From Sarocladium kiliense (lineage: Eukaryota; Ascomycota; Sordariomycetes; Hypocreales; Sarocladiaceae), in assembly GCA_030734395.1 (NCBI GenBank), contig JAUZTG010000016.1, forward strand, positions 2,108,001-2,172,000: 64,000 nt of DNA, written 5' to 3'. Numbering within the stretch: the stretch's first letter is position 1; each line of letters begins with the position of its first letter. The notes under the pieces are model-generated. The model was not told the DNA's origin, searched no databases, and worked only from the letters and a program-made list of their open reading frames with translations. This document shows, piece by piece, positions 42,444 through 55,002 of this stretch. The translations under genes and the position numbers were made by a program.

Positions 42444-44171
42444 TTAACCCTCTTGACGCTTCTTCTCTTCCTTTCCACCTCCTGCAACCAACTCTTCGCC
42501 CGTTGGGCCGCTCGTCCTCATCCCCTGCCACTCATCAATGTCATCTGCAGCAGCACCACTACTCCCACCAGCGCCACCAGCCTTCGGATCATCGATCAGA
42601 CTACTAGCCTTACTCACATCCGCACTCTCAGGGCTCTGAGTCCTCAACCCAAGCTCCTTCTCATACTCCTGTCCACCCTTCCAATCCGCCGCCTTCAACT
42701 GCGGCACCGGCTCCCCCTCTTTTGGTTCATCTACCTCACCGCCACAATTCTCCCCAGCGGCTCTCCAAACCACACTCATTCTGTCCAGCGCTCTCGCACC
42801 TTTCCGGCTGGAGCCTTTGATTCCGTCCATGGCATCCCATTCGATGGTGAAGACTCCGTTGTCGTCTGCCTTTCCGTTTTGTTCTGGTCCGTTGCCTTCG
42901 AAGAAAGTGTTGAACCATACATGGGCTACGGCTGAGACCATAGTGAAACCCATGCTTTTACTGGTCTTGTTCCGTCGCTCGACTGAGACTTGAACGTCGC
43001 TGTTCGCAATCCGAACTGGTTCTGTTGGTCGCAAGATGACAGCCTTGCCACCCGGCTCTTTCTCGTCGCTTCCGCTATTGTCTGCAGGATCCTTATCTTT
43101 ACTCTTCCCTCTCAAGGAAGACGAAGACGATGCTTTATGAATAAGTTTCGTCCCCCGCTTCTTCAACGAATGACTCTTCCTGGGGTCTTTCTCCTCCAAG
43201 TTCGCACTCTCCGCCAGTGGCGCCTCCTCTGGTGCCTCCCTCTTTGGATTCGCCGAATACCCAGCCATCTGCCACATCATTTCTCCCAAACCTCCTCCAT
43301 CCGGTGCATCCCCCTCTATGACATGTCTCTCTTCTCTTCTGAATGTGTGCAGCACCTCGATCCTCTTCCCTTCGTCTGCGAAACCCGCGATATCAACTTT
43401 CACGCCGTCGCGGAGACCCCAGACATGGATTTCTAAAATCTCGATAGGGCGGTCGTAGTACTTCTTTCCGCCTTTCGTCCATCGATCAACGTAGCTGACG
43501 GTCCGGAGTTGCGAGGGAATTGAGACACCAGCGCCGAACCTTGGGCGCATTCTCCGCGCGGTGAATCTCGCGAGGGCATCTTCAGGTGTCCAGCCTTCCT
43601 CTGAGATGAGATAGCTGCAGCTCACCGTACCACTGCGTCCCTTTCCGGCCTTGCAGTGCACAACCACCACTCTCTTCTCCTTCCTCTCCGCCTTCAGTTT
43701 CTCCTCGCTCTTGAAGCTGAACCTTCTCTTCGCAGGCTTAGCCTCTCCATCAACACTATCAGCATGGAGCTCTCCGCCATGTAACCAGTTTCTCATACTC
43801 GCCATGATCATCGGAATCAGCCGGAATGGCGGTGGATGATGATCTGGCCAGGGATAGTGCCGCACGCGATCATAGACCAAATGATCTGGGTATCCCGTTC
43901 CCTCGGCGCGGAACTCCCAGATAGCCCAGTCTGTACCATGGCGTTCGTCGAGGAAGGAGACGACACGATCGAGAGGGTTTCGGTACGCTCGCTGTGGGTA
44001 TGTTTGTGAAGGGCCGGATCTGTAGCTTCTGTTCAGTTTAAGGGTCTCCAGAGACAGCTGAGGTAGGACTCACGTTGCAATAATGTGATCTGTCACATAG
44101 CAGAGATCCAGGTCTGCTTCTGGGTGTCTGGCTCGTGGGCCTGCGACGATTTGTCTCAGGAAGTTTGCCAT
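42444..44171 (-). CDS. PTEN-like phosphatase (Tep1)
   Basis: Two exons, 44171-44074 and 44019-42444 (557 aa). The short first exon encodes NFLRQIVAGPRARHPEADLDLCYVTDHIIA, the conserved start of PTEN proteins, and splicing (AAC|GTGAGT...CAG) leads to TSGPSQTYPQRAYRNPLDRVVSFL. The active-site loop HCKAGKGRSG (Cys155) matches human PTEN's HCKAGKGR, giving specificity for 3-phosphoinositides. A fungal insert of about 35 Lys/Glu-rich residues precedes the loop. A C2-like region follows, interrupted by a Ser/Lys-rich low-complexity stretch around residues 300-365 and ending in an acidic, Gly-rich tail. It acts at the inner plasma membrane on PtdIns(3,4,5)P3. Confidence 0.92.
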
Positions 44172-45213
44172 GGTTGTGGTGTCACACGGTAGGGTTCTTG
44201 CCAAGCCCGTATGTGTCGGGATCGGAGGAAAAGCAAGGCTTCAAGCTATATAGAGCTTCTTCACGGAACCGGATTCCTCAGAAAGTTGTTGTTCGCCCTC
44301 CGAACGATGATGTTTGATCTCACGCGACCAGCGCAGAGTACCCTCTCGATGATCGGCGCAGTGCAGCCAAGCCTTCAGATTTGCAGTGACAGCTCTTTAT
44401 GATAGGCGTACTGCTGCTGAACCAGGAGAGATACCTTAAGCGCGTATTTGATGCATTAACAAACTTTGACTTTAGTACACTGACTTCGGTAAATGATGTC
44501 TTGCCTGGGCTGTGTTGGCACGTTTCCAAGCTTGCGCATCGCCCCTCCAAGCAGCTCAAACTACACCAAAAATTGGGACCGACGTCATCAGAAGTGCCCC
44601 ACCATGGCCGGAGCTTTCATCCACTAGCAAGTCAGGTATACCGAGCAGTTAAGTGCAGAATGTTGGTAAGATACAAACACGTATGACTACGATTCACACG
44701 CTTGGCCGGATAATTGTGACATGCATTGTTTCAATTCAAAGAGCAAATTCCAAGCTCTGCCAGGAGAGAAAAGGCAGAAGAGGAACGATCGATACAGTAC
44801 GGCCAAACACCAGCGTAATCCGTGTCGCATGCCCACGCCTTCGCCCGTTGACTCCGACTCTGCAGCTCCCAAAAGAACCTCTTTCCGCTCAATCCGCATC
44901 ATAATTCCACACCCTCGACACATTCGCTCTGCTTGCAGTGCGCTGAAACCACAAGACGCTGGATCCGTGTACTCGAGAGTTAGCCATGAGACCAACTCTC
45001 AGCAAATCCTCCCGCCGTTCCAGTTGTGACCCAATTTTCATCCTTCGTGTCGTGTATCAAGCCATGCTGGCTTCTAACGCACTCGCTAGTCGTTGCTGCT
45101 GCGTTCGCGTATCGTGACCAGAGTCACTTTGACTCAATGTCATTGTTGTTTGCCGCGGAGGCTTCCCACCAAGCATTTTTCCCCGCGTCCCGCAGACTGG
45201 TCGATCCTATCGC
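44172..45213. other. 1.0-kb intergenic region
   Basis: Upstream of the PTEN-like gene and downstream of the Pom33-like gene (both minus). Only short frames without recognisable domains. Confidence 0.5.
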
Positions 45214-46319
45214 TTAAGAAGTCTTCTTAGCAGCGCCGCCCATGTAGCGGTTGATGTCGGTCGCATCATGGAACTGCTGAGCGCCGCCCTTGACACCGTC
45301 CCAGATGGAGCGGGCCGCGGGAGGAGTGCCCTGGGCGCCCGCAAGCTCATCAATACGGCCGCTGAGCTGGGCAACGGAGTTTTGTACGTGCGAGCTCTGA
45401 GAGAAGCGAGCACGAAGGAAGACGGTGTAGATACCGAGCAGGATCCATGAGCGGCGCTGGAACAAAGCTGCAGAGAGGAGCAGGCGGACCCAGAGGAGAA
45501 TCTCAAGCCCGGAAACGACGGACATGGAGGTGTCGTAGTACTCCTTCACAAAGGCACCGATCTTGTCCTGCAGAGGGCTGCTGGACTTGGGACGCGGGGA
45601 GGTGCCGCTGGTGGCAGCAGCAGGATCCTGTTTGGGGGGCGCGATGGTCGGGAGAAGGTTCGCGCGAGTATAGGTAGCAATGTGGAAGATGGAGTAGACG
45701 CTGTAGGGGAGGAGAGCAAGAGGGTACTGGGGGGAGATGAGCCAGACAAGGGCCATAACTAGGAGATCAGTCAGTACACCCAACTTTTGCGATAGTATCT
45801 GCCGGAATGTGGCAAAACATACGAAGGTATTGAACGTTCTCATCGGAGAGGAGGCCCACAACACCACCGGGCATGGCGTTGCCGGTCTTCGCGCGAGCTC
45901 GCTGAGTCTTGTAGACGACGATTCCGTAGGTGAGAGCGGCAGCGATAAAGGATGTTCGGTACGAGAACTGGGCCATTCCACCGTAGTAGTTCATGCGCAG
46001 CCAGGAGAAGCTGTAACGAATCGTGGTGAGGATCAGGGTGAGGTGCCTGTACGTGGGTGCTGCGTTAGTCTCATGATCCCAAGCTCCTCATGTTCGATCG
46101 TGGGGCGGGGAAAGGCCAGTTTGGCGGTGGAGGATGGCCGGGGAAGAGGACTCGGCATGGTTTAAACGTACCCTGCGAACCAAGCGACTATGCAAAGAGG
46201 ACATGTTAGCAAGCTGGAGACTGAAGGCATTCGCATAAAGTGCACATACACTGCAGAGTCTGGGCAAGGGCCAGCAGCCGCTGCTGCAGCGGCAGGTTTG
46301 GGTTCGGTGCAGGCGGCAT
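45214..46319 (-). CDS. Pom33/TMEM33-family ER-nuclear envelope membrane protein
   Basis: Four exons: 46319-46250, 46187-46172, 46046-45823 and 45758-45214 (284 aa). Exon 2 is only 16 nt; without it the frame breaks, and with it the protein reads LAQTLQ-FAWFAG-HLTLILTTIRYSFSWLRMNYYGG, the invariant N-terminal helix pair of fungal Pom33/Per33/Tts1 proteins. Several further hydrophobic segments follow (SFIAAALTYGIVVYK, MALVWLISPQYPLALLPYSVYSIFHI, LLWVRLLLSAALFQRR) with a ~30-residue Pro/Ser loop between them. Family members sit in the ER and nuclear envelope and help nuclear-pore distribution and ER tubule shape. The C-terminus is soluble (INRYMGGAAKKTS). Confidence 0.9.
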
Positions 46320-48446
46320 GGCGTCAGTGTCGTGGCTACGTAGAGCAGGATTGGAGATGTGCGAGGAATTTAAATTCGGTTAAATGGTGCAACGCGTTGA
46401 AGCTTAGCTGCGAGGACGAAGACCGGAAGGCGGAGCGTGAAGGAAGTGAAAGGTCGGAGGTAGTTGGAGAGAAGAAAGAAGCAAGGAAGAGGATGATGGT
46501 GGGAGGCGGTCGGTGGTGGTGGAGGTGAAGCAGGAAACAGGCGACGGAATGGCAATGGGGGGGTGACGAAATGTGTGCACAGTGGCCCCAGTGGCTGGGA
46601 TGGCGGCCTCCACTGAATGTTTAGTGCCTTCGGTGCGGTGGCTGCTAGTGGCTGATGGGGTATTGAACGCTGTGAAGACAACTGACGGAGCCGAACCTCA
46701 GCGATCATGGAAGGCGCAGGTGGTAACACTGGCGTGGCTGGTGTCGTTGGCCTCAGCTGAGGTGTGCTGAACTGGGCCGATGAGGACACGATACCAAAAG
46801 TGAGATCGCGTGATGGTCACCATTGCAAAAAGTAAAGGCAGAATTATCGGGTCAGGAACCCGGGGAGCATAGTAGAGGGCCAGTGTGTGATCACGGTCAT
46901 CTTGCATGTGAATGCAATGGCCTGCGTCATCTGCCGTTGTCTCAGCATCACCAGAGCTCCTCAGCTGCTGATACGCCACCGCCTCGACTGCATGACGAGC
47001 TTCCTCTCTTATCAACCTCTGCCACCAAAGCTAAGGTGCTGGAGATTCTTATCAGCTTCCTTCAACATAGTTGGGCGTTGCACTGACACGTGAACCTCGC
47101 GACCCTACTATATCAGCAACAAGCCTTCAGCAGGCCTGACCAAGTCACGCGACAGACCCAGGCGAATTTCGACAGCAAGATTCGCTGATACTCTGGTTCT
47201 TCAACGGCACCTTATCTTGTGATGCGTCGCGAGCTAAGCAGAGGCGAACGACGTACCTGCTCCAACGTCATGGCGATCCGCGCTCAGGCTTTTCGTCATC
47301 ACCCGGCGCTAGCGCAATCACTGCCAGAGCCTCCAGCCTAGGTGACAAACTTGCCAGCCTGGTAGAAGAGCCGAAGCACTGTGACAATTCCGTAGCTAGG
47401 ATTACATAGAAAACTACTCCGTCTCTTATTTAACAAGGAGTTACTGTACGATGTCGACCGATTCATTTCATGTCAGCGTTGATTGGTCTTTGAGGCAGTC
47501 AGCTTGATTACCAGGAGATAATTGCACGTGTCCGACAAACCAACGCTGGTCTATCTTAGTCACCGAAAGGCAGCAGCATTGCCTACTATCAGCATTCCGT
47601 ACTCTAAAGATCGCAGTGGACACTCTACACACGGTAAGTTACATCACCTTCTAGCACGTATTCAAGGATCAACATGAATCTCGGCGTCCCTGCATAAGAT
47701 CTCCAGGGTACCGTACTCGTGAAAACCCCCACCCGTGGGATAACACCCAATCAGGGTCTCCTCATAACTATAATACCATGACTTAAGGTACCATGACGAG
47801 TGTCACAAAACAAGAACCATCTCAACTTTATCAAGTCATTTCCTCGTGCAGAATGAATGTCTGTCTCTGAGATGAAGAGCGCGAATGCTCTTGCTGGGAT
47901 GTTCTGGATACCGAGGCTGACACGCCACTGACCGTTCTCATCCTCCATAAACCCGATGAATATACCTGAGATGAAGATGGCAATGTCCATGATTGATCTG
48001 TTTCGAAGCTTCGAAAGAGATGTCAGTAGTGCTGAGCACGTCACTAAGTTTAGTTAAGACGCGGAATTGGACATCGGAATGGGTATCAAGCCATAGCACA
48101 GCTCACTGCACACATATGAGATCCGGGACTGTGAGCGGCAACTGCGAGATCTCAAAGTAGTGCTGGGCGGCAGCCCGCCGAGAGCGTGAAGCTGTCTCAC
48201 CTGGTGAGAACAGCTCATGAAAGTATAGAAGTCAACTTGGCTCAGTACCATTTACGAAAGCAGGCGTGGACAGATGAAAGTTAGGACCCTCACACAACAG
48301 CATCACTAAGTCAAAGGAACTGTGGAAACAGGTTTGAACGCTCTATTCCCATCGACTGTTTTGCATCTCACATGTACTAGCAATATATACGTAGAAGTCA
48401 TGAATAAAGTCCCATTCTTGCTTGCGCACCACGGCAATGCAAACAC
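46320..48446. other. 2.1-kb gene-poor region
   Basis: Starts with the Pom33-like promoter; the rest has no complete gene. A possible transporter relic lies at 47751-48044 on the minus strand (listed separately). Confidence 0.5.
47751..48044 (-). pseudogene. Possible relic of an MFS sugar-transporter gene
   Basis: A minus-strand frame reads SIMDIAIFISGIFIGF...NGQWRVSLGIQNIPA, followed by SE..IHSARGND. This resembles the helix 5-6 signature of fungal sugar transporters (W-R-x-P-L-G-x-Q-x-x-P-A ... SPRWL..GR). No flanking transporter sequence is open on either side, so if real it is a small decayed fragment. The match is by eye and short. Confidence 0.3.
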
Positions 48447-49778
48447 CTAAGCTGCACCACCAACAGTGAAGCGAAGGTAGTCAGGATTGGAACTGGCGAT
48501 GAGGCCAGCAGTATCCGGGTAACCATCAGGATGGACATCATCATAGGAGAATGCATATCCCCGGCCATCAACATGACGCTCGTGCAGAATGCGCGCGTAG
48601 TGAGATGTTGGGTCCTGGGTGTAGTAACTTGCTGGGCTGAGGCTGGGTTGGCGCTCGCCGCCAGCAAGAAGCATCGTCGTGCGATACAGAGCAGCACAAA
48701 TACGAGGAACAACAGGAAGGTGGACCTCATTGTCACCAGCCCAGATCTCGAAGGGTCCGCTGTTACAGCCCCAGATGTCCTCGGTGGTGGGTTTGGAGTA
48801 GCCGCGGTTGTCGCCTTCGCACTCCATGATGTCCCCATTGACGCGGCAACGGACATCGCCGGGAGGTGCCTGAGTGTTAATGATAAGATCCTCGTTGCGG
48901 AAGCGGTCCCAGACTTGGTCAACGTATTGAGAGTAGTAACCGGCAAAGGCAGCAGGATCAATCTTGCTGTAAGACTCGGGTGAGAGCACACGGAGAGGGC
49001 TGCCATCGGGACGTGCGATGCAGTGAGAGGCCCAAGCCTTGCCGTCTCGCTGGCCTTGAGCAACAAGGTCTGCGCAGATACCAGGGACGGAGTTCCCGGG
49101 GAGGCCGATGACTTCTTGGACATTGCCGTCGGTGCTACGGAGGAGCATGCTAATGATCAGGCCGACCATGTCGACGAAGCTGATGTTGCTCCAGATAACA
49201 CCCTCAGGTGTCAGAGTGAACTCCGAGAAAGCATAGTTGAGGCCTGCGGTAGGATCCTGGAGGTTGGTGATGGAGGGCTGGACAAGGCCGTCCATGCCGC
49301 CGCCGGCAATGACCATGAAGAAGGGAAGCTCGCCCTCGCAGAAGTAAATGCGACCAGATGACATGGCGAAGGGGATGGTGATGCGCATGGTCTGACCTTT
49401 CGCAGGGAGAGGGTGGGCCAGGTTCTCTGTGATAGGCACAGGGGTGGTAGAACCTCCAGAGCTAGGATAGATCATGGTTCCTCCAGGTCCAAGGAACACA
49501 ACACGGTTGTTCTCATCAAGACCATGAACATACATGTTGAGTGGGCCGCCACCAAAGTTGTTGACCAGCTCGATTGTCACGGTTGGGGCGGCACGGCTCT
49601 CAGCAATGTTCGCGACAAAGGACTCATCATCGTGATAGGTGCCATTCAAGGTGTTATCAGCGGTGATGATGATGTCCTCGATACCGCCAGGCTTCACGAT
49701 AGTGAAGTCATGCTTTGACGGCTTTGGAGCGGCAGATGCGAGGCTAACAGCTCCGGCTAAGGCGAGGAGGAACTTCAT
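48447..49778 (-). CDS. Secreted GH64 endo-beta-1,3-glucanase (thaumatin-like fold)
   Basis: Single exon, 443 aa from the ATG at 49778, which opens a textbook signal peptide KFLLALAGAVSLASAAP; three residues upstream would spoil it. The beta-barrel part shows VTIELVNNFGGGPLNMYVHGLD, PFAMSSGRIYFCEGELPFF, then the catalytic-face region NYAFSEFTLTPEGVIWSNISFVDMVG with its Glu/Asp residues. The second domain has SHCIARPDGSPLRVLSP, and the C-terminal ARILHERHVDGRGYAFSYDDVHPDG is a hallmark of GH64 laminaripentaose-producing glucanases. Such enzymes act on fungal wall or storage beta-1,3-glucan outside the cell. A TATATAAA box lies at 49881-49874, 96 bp upstream. Confidence 0.92.
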   Translation of the reverse strand: MKFLLALAGAVSLASAAPKPSKHDFTIVKPGGIEDIIITADNTLNGTYHDDESFVANIAESRAAPTVTIELVNNFGGGPLNMYVHGLDENNRVVFLGPGGTMIYPSSGGSTTPVPITENLAHPLPAKGQTMRITIPFAMSSGRIYFCEGELPFFMVIAGGGMDGLVQPSITNLQDPTAGLNYAFSEFTLTPEGVIWSNISFVDMVGLIISMLLRSTDGNVQEVIGLPGNSVPGICADLVAQGQRDGKAWASHCIARPDGSPLRVLSPESYSKIDPAAFAGYYSQYVDQVWDRFRNEDLIINTQAPPGDVRCRVNGDIMECEGDNRGYSKPTTEDIWGCNSGPFEIWAGDNEVHLPVVPRICAALYRTTMLLAGGERQPSLSPASYYTQDPTSHYARILHERHVDGRGYAFSYDDVHPDGYPDTAGLIASSNPDYLRFTVGGAA

Positions 49779-52700
49779 GGCGAACACAGAAGTAACTGAG
49801 TCAAGTAGGAATGAGGTTGGGACTGATGAGTCTGTCCTCTAAGCTGTAGGGGAAGCAAGACACCTTGAATTAGTTTATATAGATTACTGAGGAGTTTCTT
49901 TTCCGCTATCTTGCGGAACGCTTCAACGAAGTGTATCTCAGTTTGCAACGTCGTGCCAACAGGCTGCGACATGTGGTGTGAGCAACCTGGATCGCAGGCT
50001 CACTACCTTCCATTTCGTCTCCACGATGGCACCCAAGACCGGTGGTCTTTTCATGACATGCGCGAGGGTCCCTAGTCGGCCCGCTTGAGTTGGAGTGGCT
50101 AAGCCAAGCGGAGCGCGTCGGTTTCGTCGCGTTGCAAGGGAACGAACGGGCTTCATTCTTCAAGGTCACATCCCGGAGCTAGATTACCCTTCAAGACTCA
50201 AGGATCGAAAGGAGAGGTGGCATCTGTGCGTCACATTCGGCGTCTTTGCGCTCTCGGCAGTGAGCATGCATCGGGTATTGACGAGTGACGGAGCACTTGA
50301 CAGCGCGCGCTGATAGAACATCATGGCTGAGCTGCCGGTAATCTTTGCAGGACTCGGCAATTAACTATGCCGTCATAGAAATTCTTCGGACTACTCCCTC
50401 ACTATCCTGATCTATTCGCTCGTTGGATTGGAAATCACTATTCATGCTGTTGTCGATCACATGTATGGACCACGTTGATGTGCGCTGATGTTCGGATGAG
50501 TTCCTGACGATCACCTCTCTGAGCTATAGTAGATACTCAATCATTATGCATCCCCGCACGTGGGTAACGTGCTATGGTTCAGAAGGTAATAGCAGCCACT
50601 CTTGGCCAGAGCTTGAATCCTTTTGCGGGCAACCCGGTGAAGGATCACATCCCTTTAATCTCATCGAGCTTCCCGATTGGGACCGTGGTAGCCTCGATGG
50701 TTGCGTTGACTTGCAGCCGTCTTTCATAACCTACCAATAAGGATTTCGCCGTTGACAAGGCCGAGACTAGATCCTCACACGCCAGAGCGGGCGTTCAATG
50801 CTACTCAACTGCTTTGGGAAGAGGCTGAATCCACAGGCTGGTCGCGCTGAGAGGATCAGATGAAGCCATATCATGATAGCCTGTGTCTCGGCGTAAGCCG
50901 GGTGCAATCCTTCACGACAATGTCGCAACATCTCTCTAAAAGGAGCCTTAAATGAAGGTGTTACGGCTGCGGTTCTGTCATATCATGTCCAGAGAATGGA
51001 TCCCATACCAGAGTCATTGAAGTTATAGCCCGATGCGTCTCGATGGATCCTTGTTGAACAGGATCAGCGCGGACCCCCGCACGCACACGGCAAACTCTCC
51101 AACCCCGGATCTTCAAGGCAGCTATGTCTTAGATGATCTGGAGCTCGTCCAGATTGAGCAAAGGCGGCACATGGCTAAAGTCAGTGAAGACAACGTTGCA
51201 TACCTTTGCGCTCCATTTTGTCGCCTTTCCCCGGTCCGTTTGACCGCTGGTTTAGCTCCGGGCAATTAGGCCCCCTGGGCATCACGCCGAGTTCATATTG
51301 CCGCATCTTGCTAGGGGTCTCCCTCAGACTTAGACTAGATGAGTAAACGAGCGGCCGACCTGGGGGGCAATGATCGCGATAGCCCGGATTATCCCAGTCT
51401 AGCTCCGGCACGTCTCGGTCATTATACAGCCTGCCAGGGTCGCGTGGCGGGCTGGGGGATATAAGCACTCAATCAGATGACATGGGTGCTCCATGCCTCC
51501 ATTGGCATGGAGTTGCTATTCAGACGATAGCTGTCGCACGATGCGCCACAAGTACCGTTCGACTGATGTAATTACACTAGCGCTTGTTTACGTGTTCATA
51601 TATATGTACGTGAAGGTTTGGACGGACGATGGCGGTAGGAGCAGCTCATGCAGTGACTGATTAGAAGGGTGTTGACTCAAAAGGTCACGAGATTGAACGT
51701 CAGTATACAGAATAGGTGAAGATGTGTTCAATATCTGACTCCGGCGCGCAGAGCGGTACTCAGGTGCAGTATACTGAAGTGCTACCCATTCTCCGTGACG
51801 GTCTAGGTCAGGCTGGGAATTTGGAGGTGCCACACATTCCTACATCCGATGATATCGGTCAACGCTTCAGATGAACAACCACTCTAGCCCACTATGAGTT
51901 AGCTTTGACTTTACTTTTTTGAATAGTCATAAGAGGTCGGAACCTCGCATCTCGCAAAAGACACAAACCGTGGCGGCAGAGCCGCTCCTCCAGTTCATCA
52001 CTTAACTTACCCTGAACCTTACCTGGCCGAATCATGGTGCAAGGAGGTCGTCAGCTATGCTTGAAAGATATGCTTGGTGTCTATATTCCCCTTTTCATAT
52101 ACTTTCTTTGTGCTTCATAATATGTAATGCGCGTCGGTGTGCGAATATAGATGTGATCTGAACGGAGTTACGTGTGGAAGAGATCAAACCCTGCACCAGG
52201 TCTCAGCTACGGGCGAACTCCGACTAATAGTTGCTTAAGGGACGTTTGTTGAGCTGAATCAGTGCAATCGACTTGGGGAACAGTAAGAATCAAGAGTTCC
52301 CATCACTATCCTCTTGCTGCGACATAAGTGAATCCATCAGACTTTAGCACTATTGCTCAAGCTATCGCCTTTCTTGAGAGTAGCTGCCCGCGAAAAATCC
52401 GGGGGAAAATCCCGTCCTTGCAGTAATGAATTCATACACTTTCGCCTGTTGATGACCCTTTTTAATACGCACATCGTACAGGTTCTTTTCAAAGTAAATG
52501 CCATCCTGGAAGGCATCACTGTGAAAATATACTTAGTGGAGCCGACCGCGGACGCTCCCAACAATCCGCTCTCAAGGCGTCATCCTGGAACCCATCACCG
52601 AAGAATCAACCCCAGAATTTTTCACATCGAAGAGTTGGGAGAAGGAGGTAAGTGAGCCTGAAGACCTGCGCCGCTGATAGACAGCGGAATTGATCTTGTC

Positions 52701-54977
52701 AGCAGGGCACATGGGGTCACATTGGAACCCGCCACTTCCACCCAAACAGCCACGAGTGCTACGGTTCGTTCGCCTCTCCCCGATCGGAAACGAGATTCGC
52801 TGCTGACCACCATGAAGAGGCATCTTCCGTGGGAACTCCGCCCTGCTTCTCTGAAGGATCGAGGATGGCATATGTCAACAATTCGATGTGAAAATGGGTG
52901 ATGTTATCTTCCAGCCAGCTGCTACGGCTCACTCGTCACCCAAGAGCTCAGGAGACTTTCGCTACATTGGCGTTCATCCCGCGGCGAGCTACTCATTCCC
53001 CAAGACCTTTCTTCCTACTGAAAAGTCGCCACTCACATAGGAATCCAGGGCTGCCCGAAATGACTTGATGAGTATGGCAAGTCGCAGTCGGCGCGGTTCA
53101 AAGAGAAGATCCGCGGTGTTGAGATGCCTGTGGCCGATCTAGTGTACGGAGCGCAAAGCCCATTGATGTCACTTTGGGCAAGAGATGTTCTCGCAAAGCT
53201 GTAAGAACACGAGTAGACAAAGGGGGGGGAGCTTGACACTGCCCGTGAAGCAGCTAGAGGGTTTGCGCTGGTTTTTACAAGACATTGAGGCTCTTTGCTA
53301 CTGCGTCAGTGGCTGGGAGCTGAAAGATCGTGATTAGATGCTGTGAAGTCATCGGCTTGGTTATATTACGTGGGTCGACTGGTTCGTCTCAGCTTTACCA
53401 GCACATTCGTAATATGGCAGGTGTCAGTCGGAACAACTCATGAAAGCCCACCGAGCTGACGCGATTCGAGCGGGCATTGTCATCAAGCCTCGGCATTAGC
53501 TGATTTCAATCATCGCAGCCTCAATCATATGCAGGAACTAATGGAATGTCATCGTGAGCACGAAGAACAACGCGTGGTTCCCAGCGTTCAGCTTCCAAAG
53601 AAGGAAGAACGACCGGTAGTGATCGACACAGGTTAATGCAGAACCAACAAAAGGCCATCGACGCTGTGGCTATCAGTTCAGGTGATGTGCAACAAAAGTC
53701 TGCCCGAAGGATCGACAATGCGCCACACAGTACCCCTAGCAAATCTCTCGGTTGTGGCATCAAAGCGCCGAAGCATGAACTCTGAGCATGGTGCGAGGCA
53801 AACGGATTGTTTCTATTACCGGGAACGGCTATGCTCACTACAATGAGGGCAAGGGAGCGGCTCAAAAGCTTGGTCCAGCGGCGTAACAGAATCCTAGACC
53901 CTTAAGTGATGGTTTATAGGCATGTCAAACAGTCGGGCGAGAGGCGTGACACCCCGTTGGCCAGTGCTGACATTAACGGACGGCTGCTCAGCGTAACAGA
54001 CAGCAAAGTTCCAACAACGATTCCAACTCTGCATGCCACAGATACTCCCCGATTAGGCAGTTGGCGATGGATTCGAGGGATGAGAGTAATTTCACATCAG
54101 ACGAGTCCTGGTCCTCTCATCGACTTCTAGAATCCTGTTTCACAATGTCCGAGTTCCATCCAGGCCCGACAGATCTGACCAAGGGGCTTGTCTCCAGCAG
54201 CCAAGAGCGATCCCCTCCATCACATGTGTTCAGCCTCTATGAGCCGTCATTGGGCTACTAGGCGCGGGTCTAAGCAAGTTGCAGAAGCCAATTCCCTCCA
54301 TTCGCTCCAGTTTATCTCCATCTTTAATCCGCTCCATGGATTTAGCTTAACGAGTCAGTGTGTGGACCACCAAGGACCTTGTTCTGTACCTTAACCCGGC
54401 GATCATGCTTTCTGGGCTGACCATTCACAGCCTGCGAGCGCAGCGCATTAACGGCATTGTTTCGTGAATCCGGGTCCCAAGTCGGGGCTCTGATTCGCCA
54501 GACCCTTGCCAAAAGGTCGCACCGCCTCTGCATTTGCATAGTCGCAAGGCAGCGCAAACAACGCGAAGCCCCTTATGTTGGATCGGTCAACTTAATCAGT
54601 TTACCTTTTGGACCAAACAGCGCCGTTGACGGGGTACAAACACACAAAGGGTCCTGGCTAAATGCCCGCGAACCCCTGGGATGGCGGCATCAGAGCGTGA
54701 GGCTATGCCCCTTGCGGTAGGTCTCTGATCCGATCGACAATCACGTTTCGCCGGCTCAACCCACCTTGATCTCGTAGCCTGACCCAGTCCGCATCTGCCA
54801 CCGAGGCATGACAGTGGACAGGCAAGCTGGTGGGCGATGATCTGCACAGCTTCCCTTCGCAGCGATAGGGCCGCTGCCTCTGCCGTGTCATATGCGGCAC
54901 CCAGGTGCCGTGGTCCTCCGTCCGCCGGCGCTGCGGCTTGCTGGTGATGGTGGGGATGGAGTATATGGATGTACGAC
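49779..54977. other. 5.2-kb gene-poor region
   Basis: The first ~100 bp are the GH64 promoter (TATATAAA at 49874-49881 on the minus strand). Across the rest, both strands give only short frames (up to ~114 codons) with no recognisable domain. I could not identify transposon ends, tRNAs or rRNA. A perfect hairpin at 51489-51512 is listed separately. Confidence 0.5.
51489..51512. repeat. Perfect stem-loop CTCCATGCC-N6-GGCATGGAG
   Basis: Nine-bp perfect arms with a 6-nt loop in a stretch with no gene. Function unknown. Confidence 0.6.
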
Positions 54978-55002
54978 GATCATCTATATCCCCTAGATGA
55001 TC
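54978..55002. promoter_or_regulatory. Inverted repeat GATCATCTA-N7-TAGATGATC abutting a TATA box
   Basis: Perfect 9-bp arms with a 7-nt spacer, directly followed by TATATAA at 55003-55009. It lies 187-219 bp upstream of the protease ATG. The position suggests a regulator site affecting initiation. Confidence 0.5.

Noticed and set aside
48398..49123. 241-codon minus-strand frame overlapping the glucanase
   Set aside because: Same strand, different frame from the GH64 protein; Ser/Thr/Leu-rich shadow composition and no domain.
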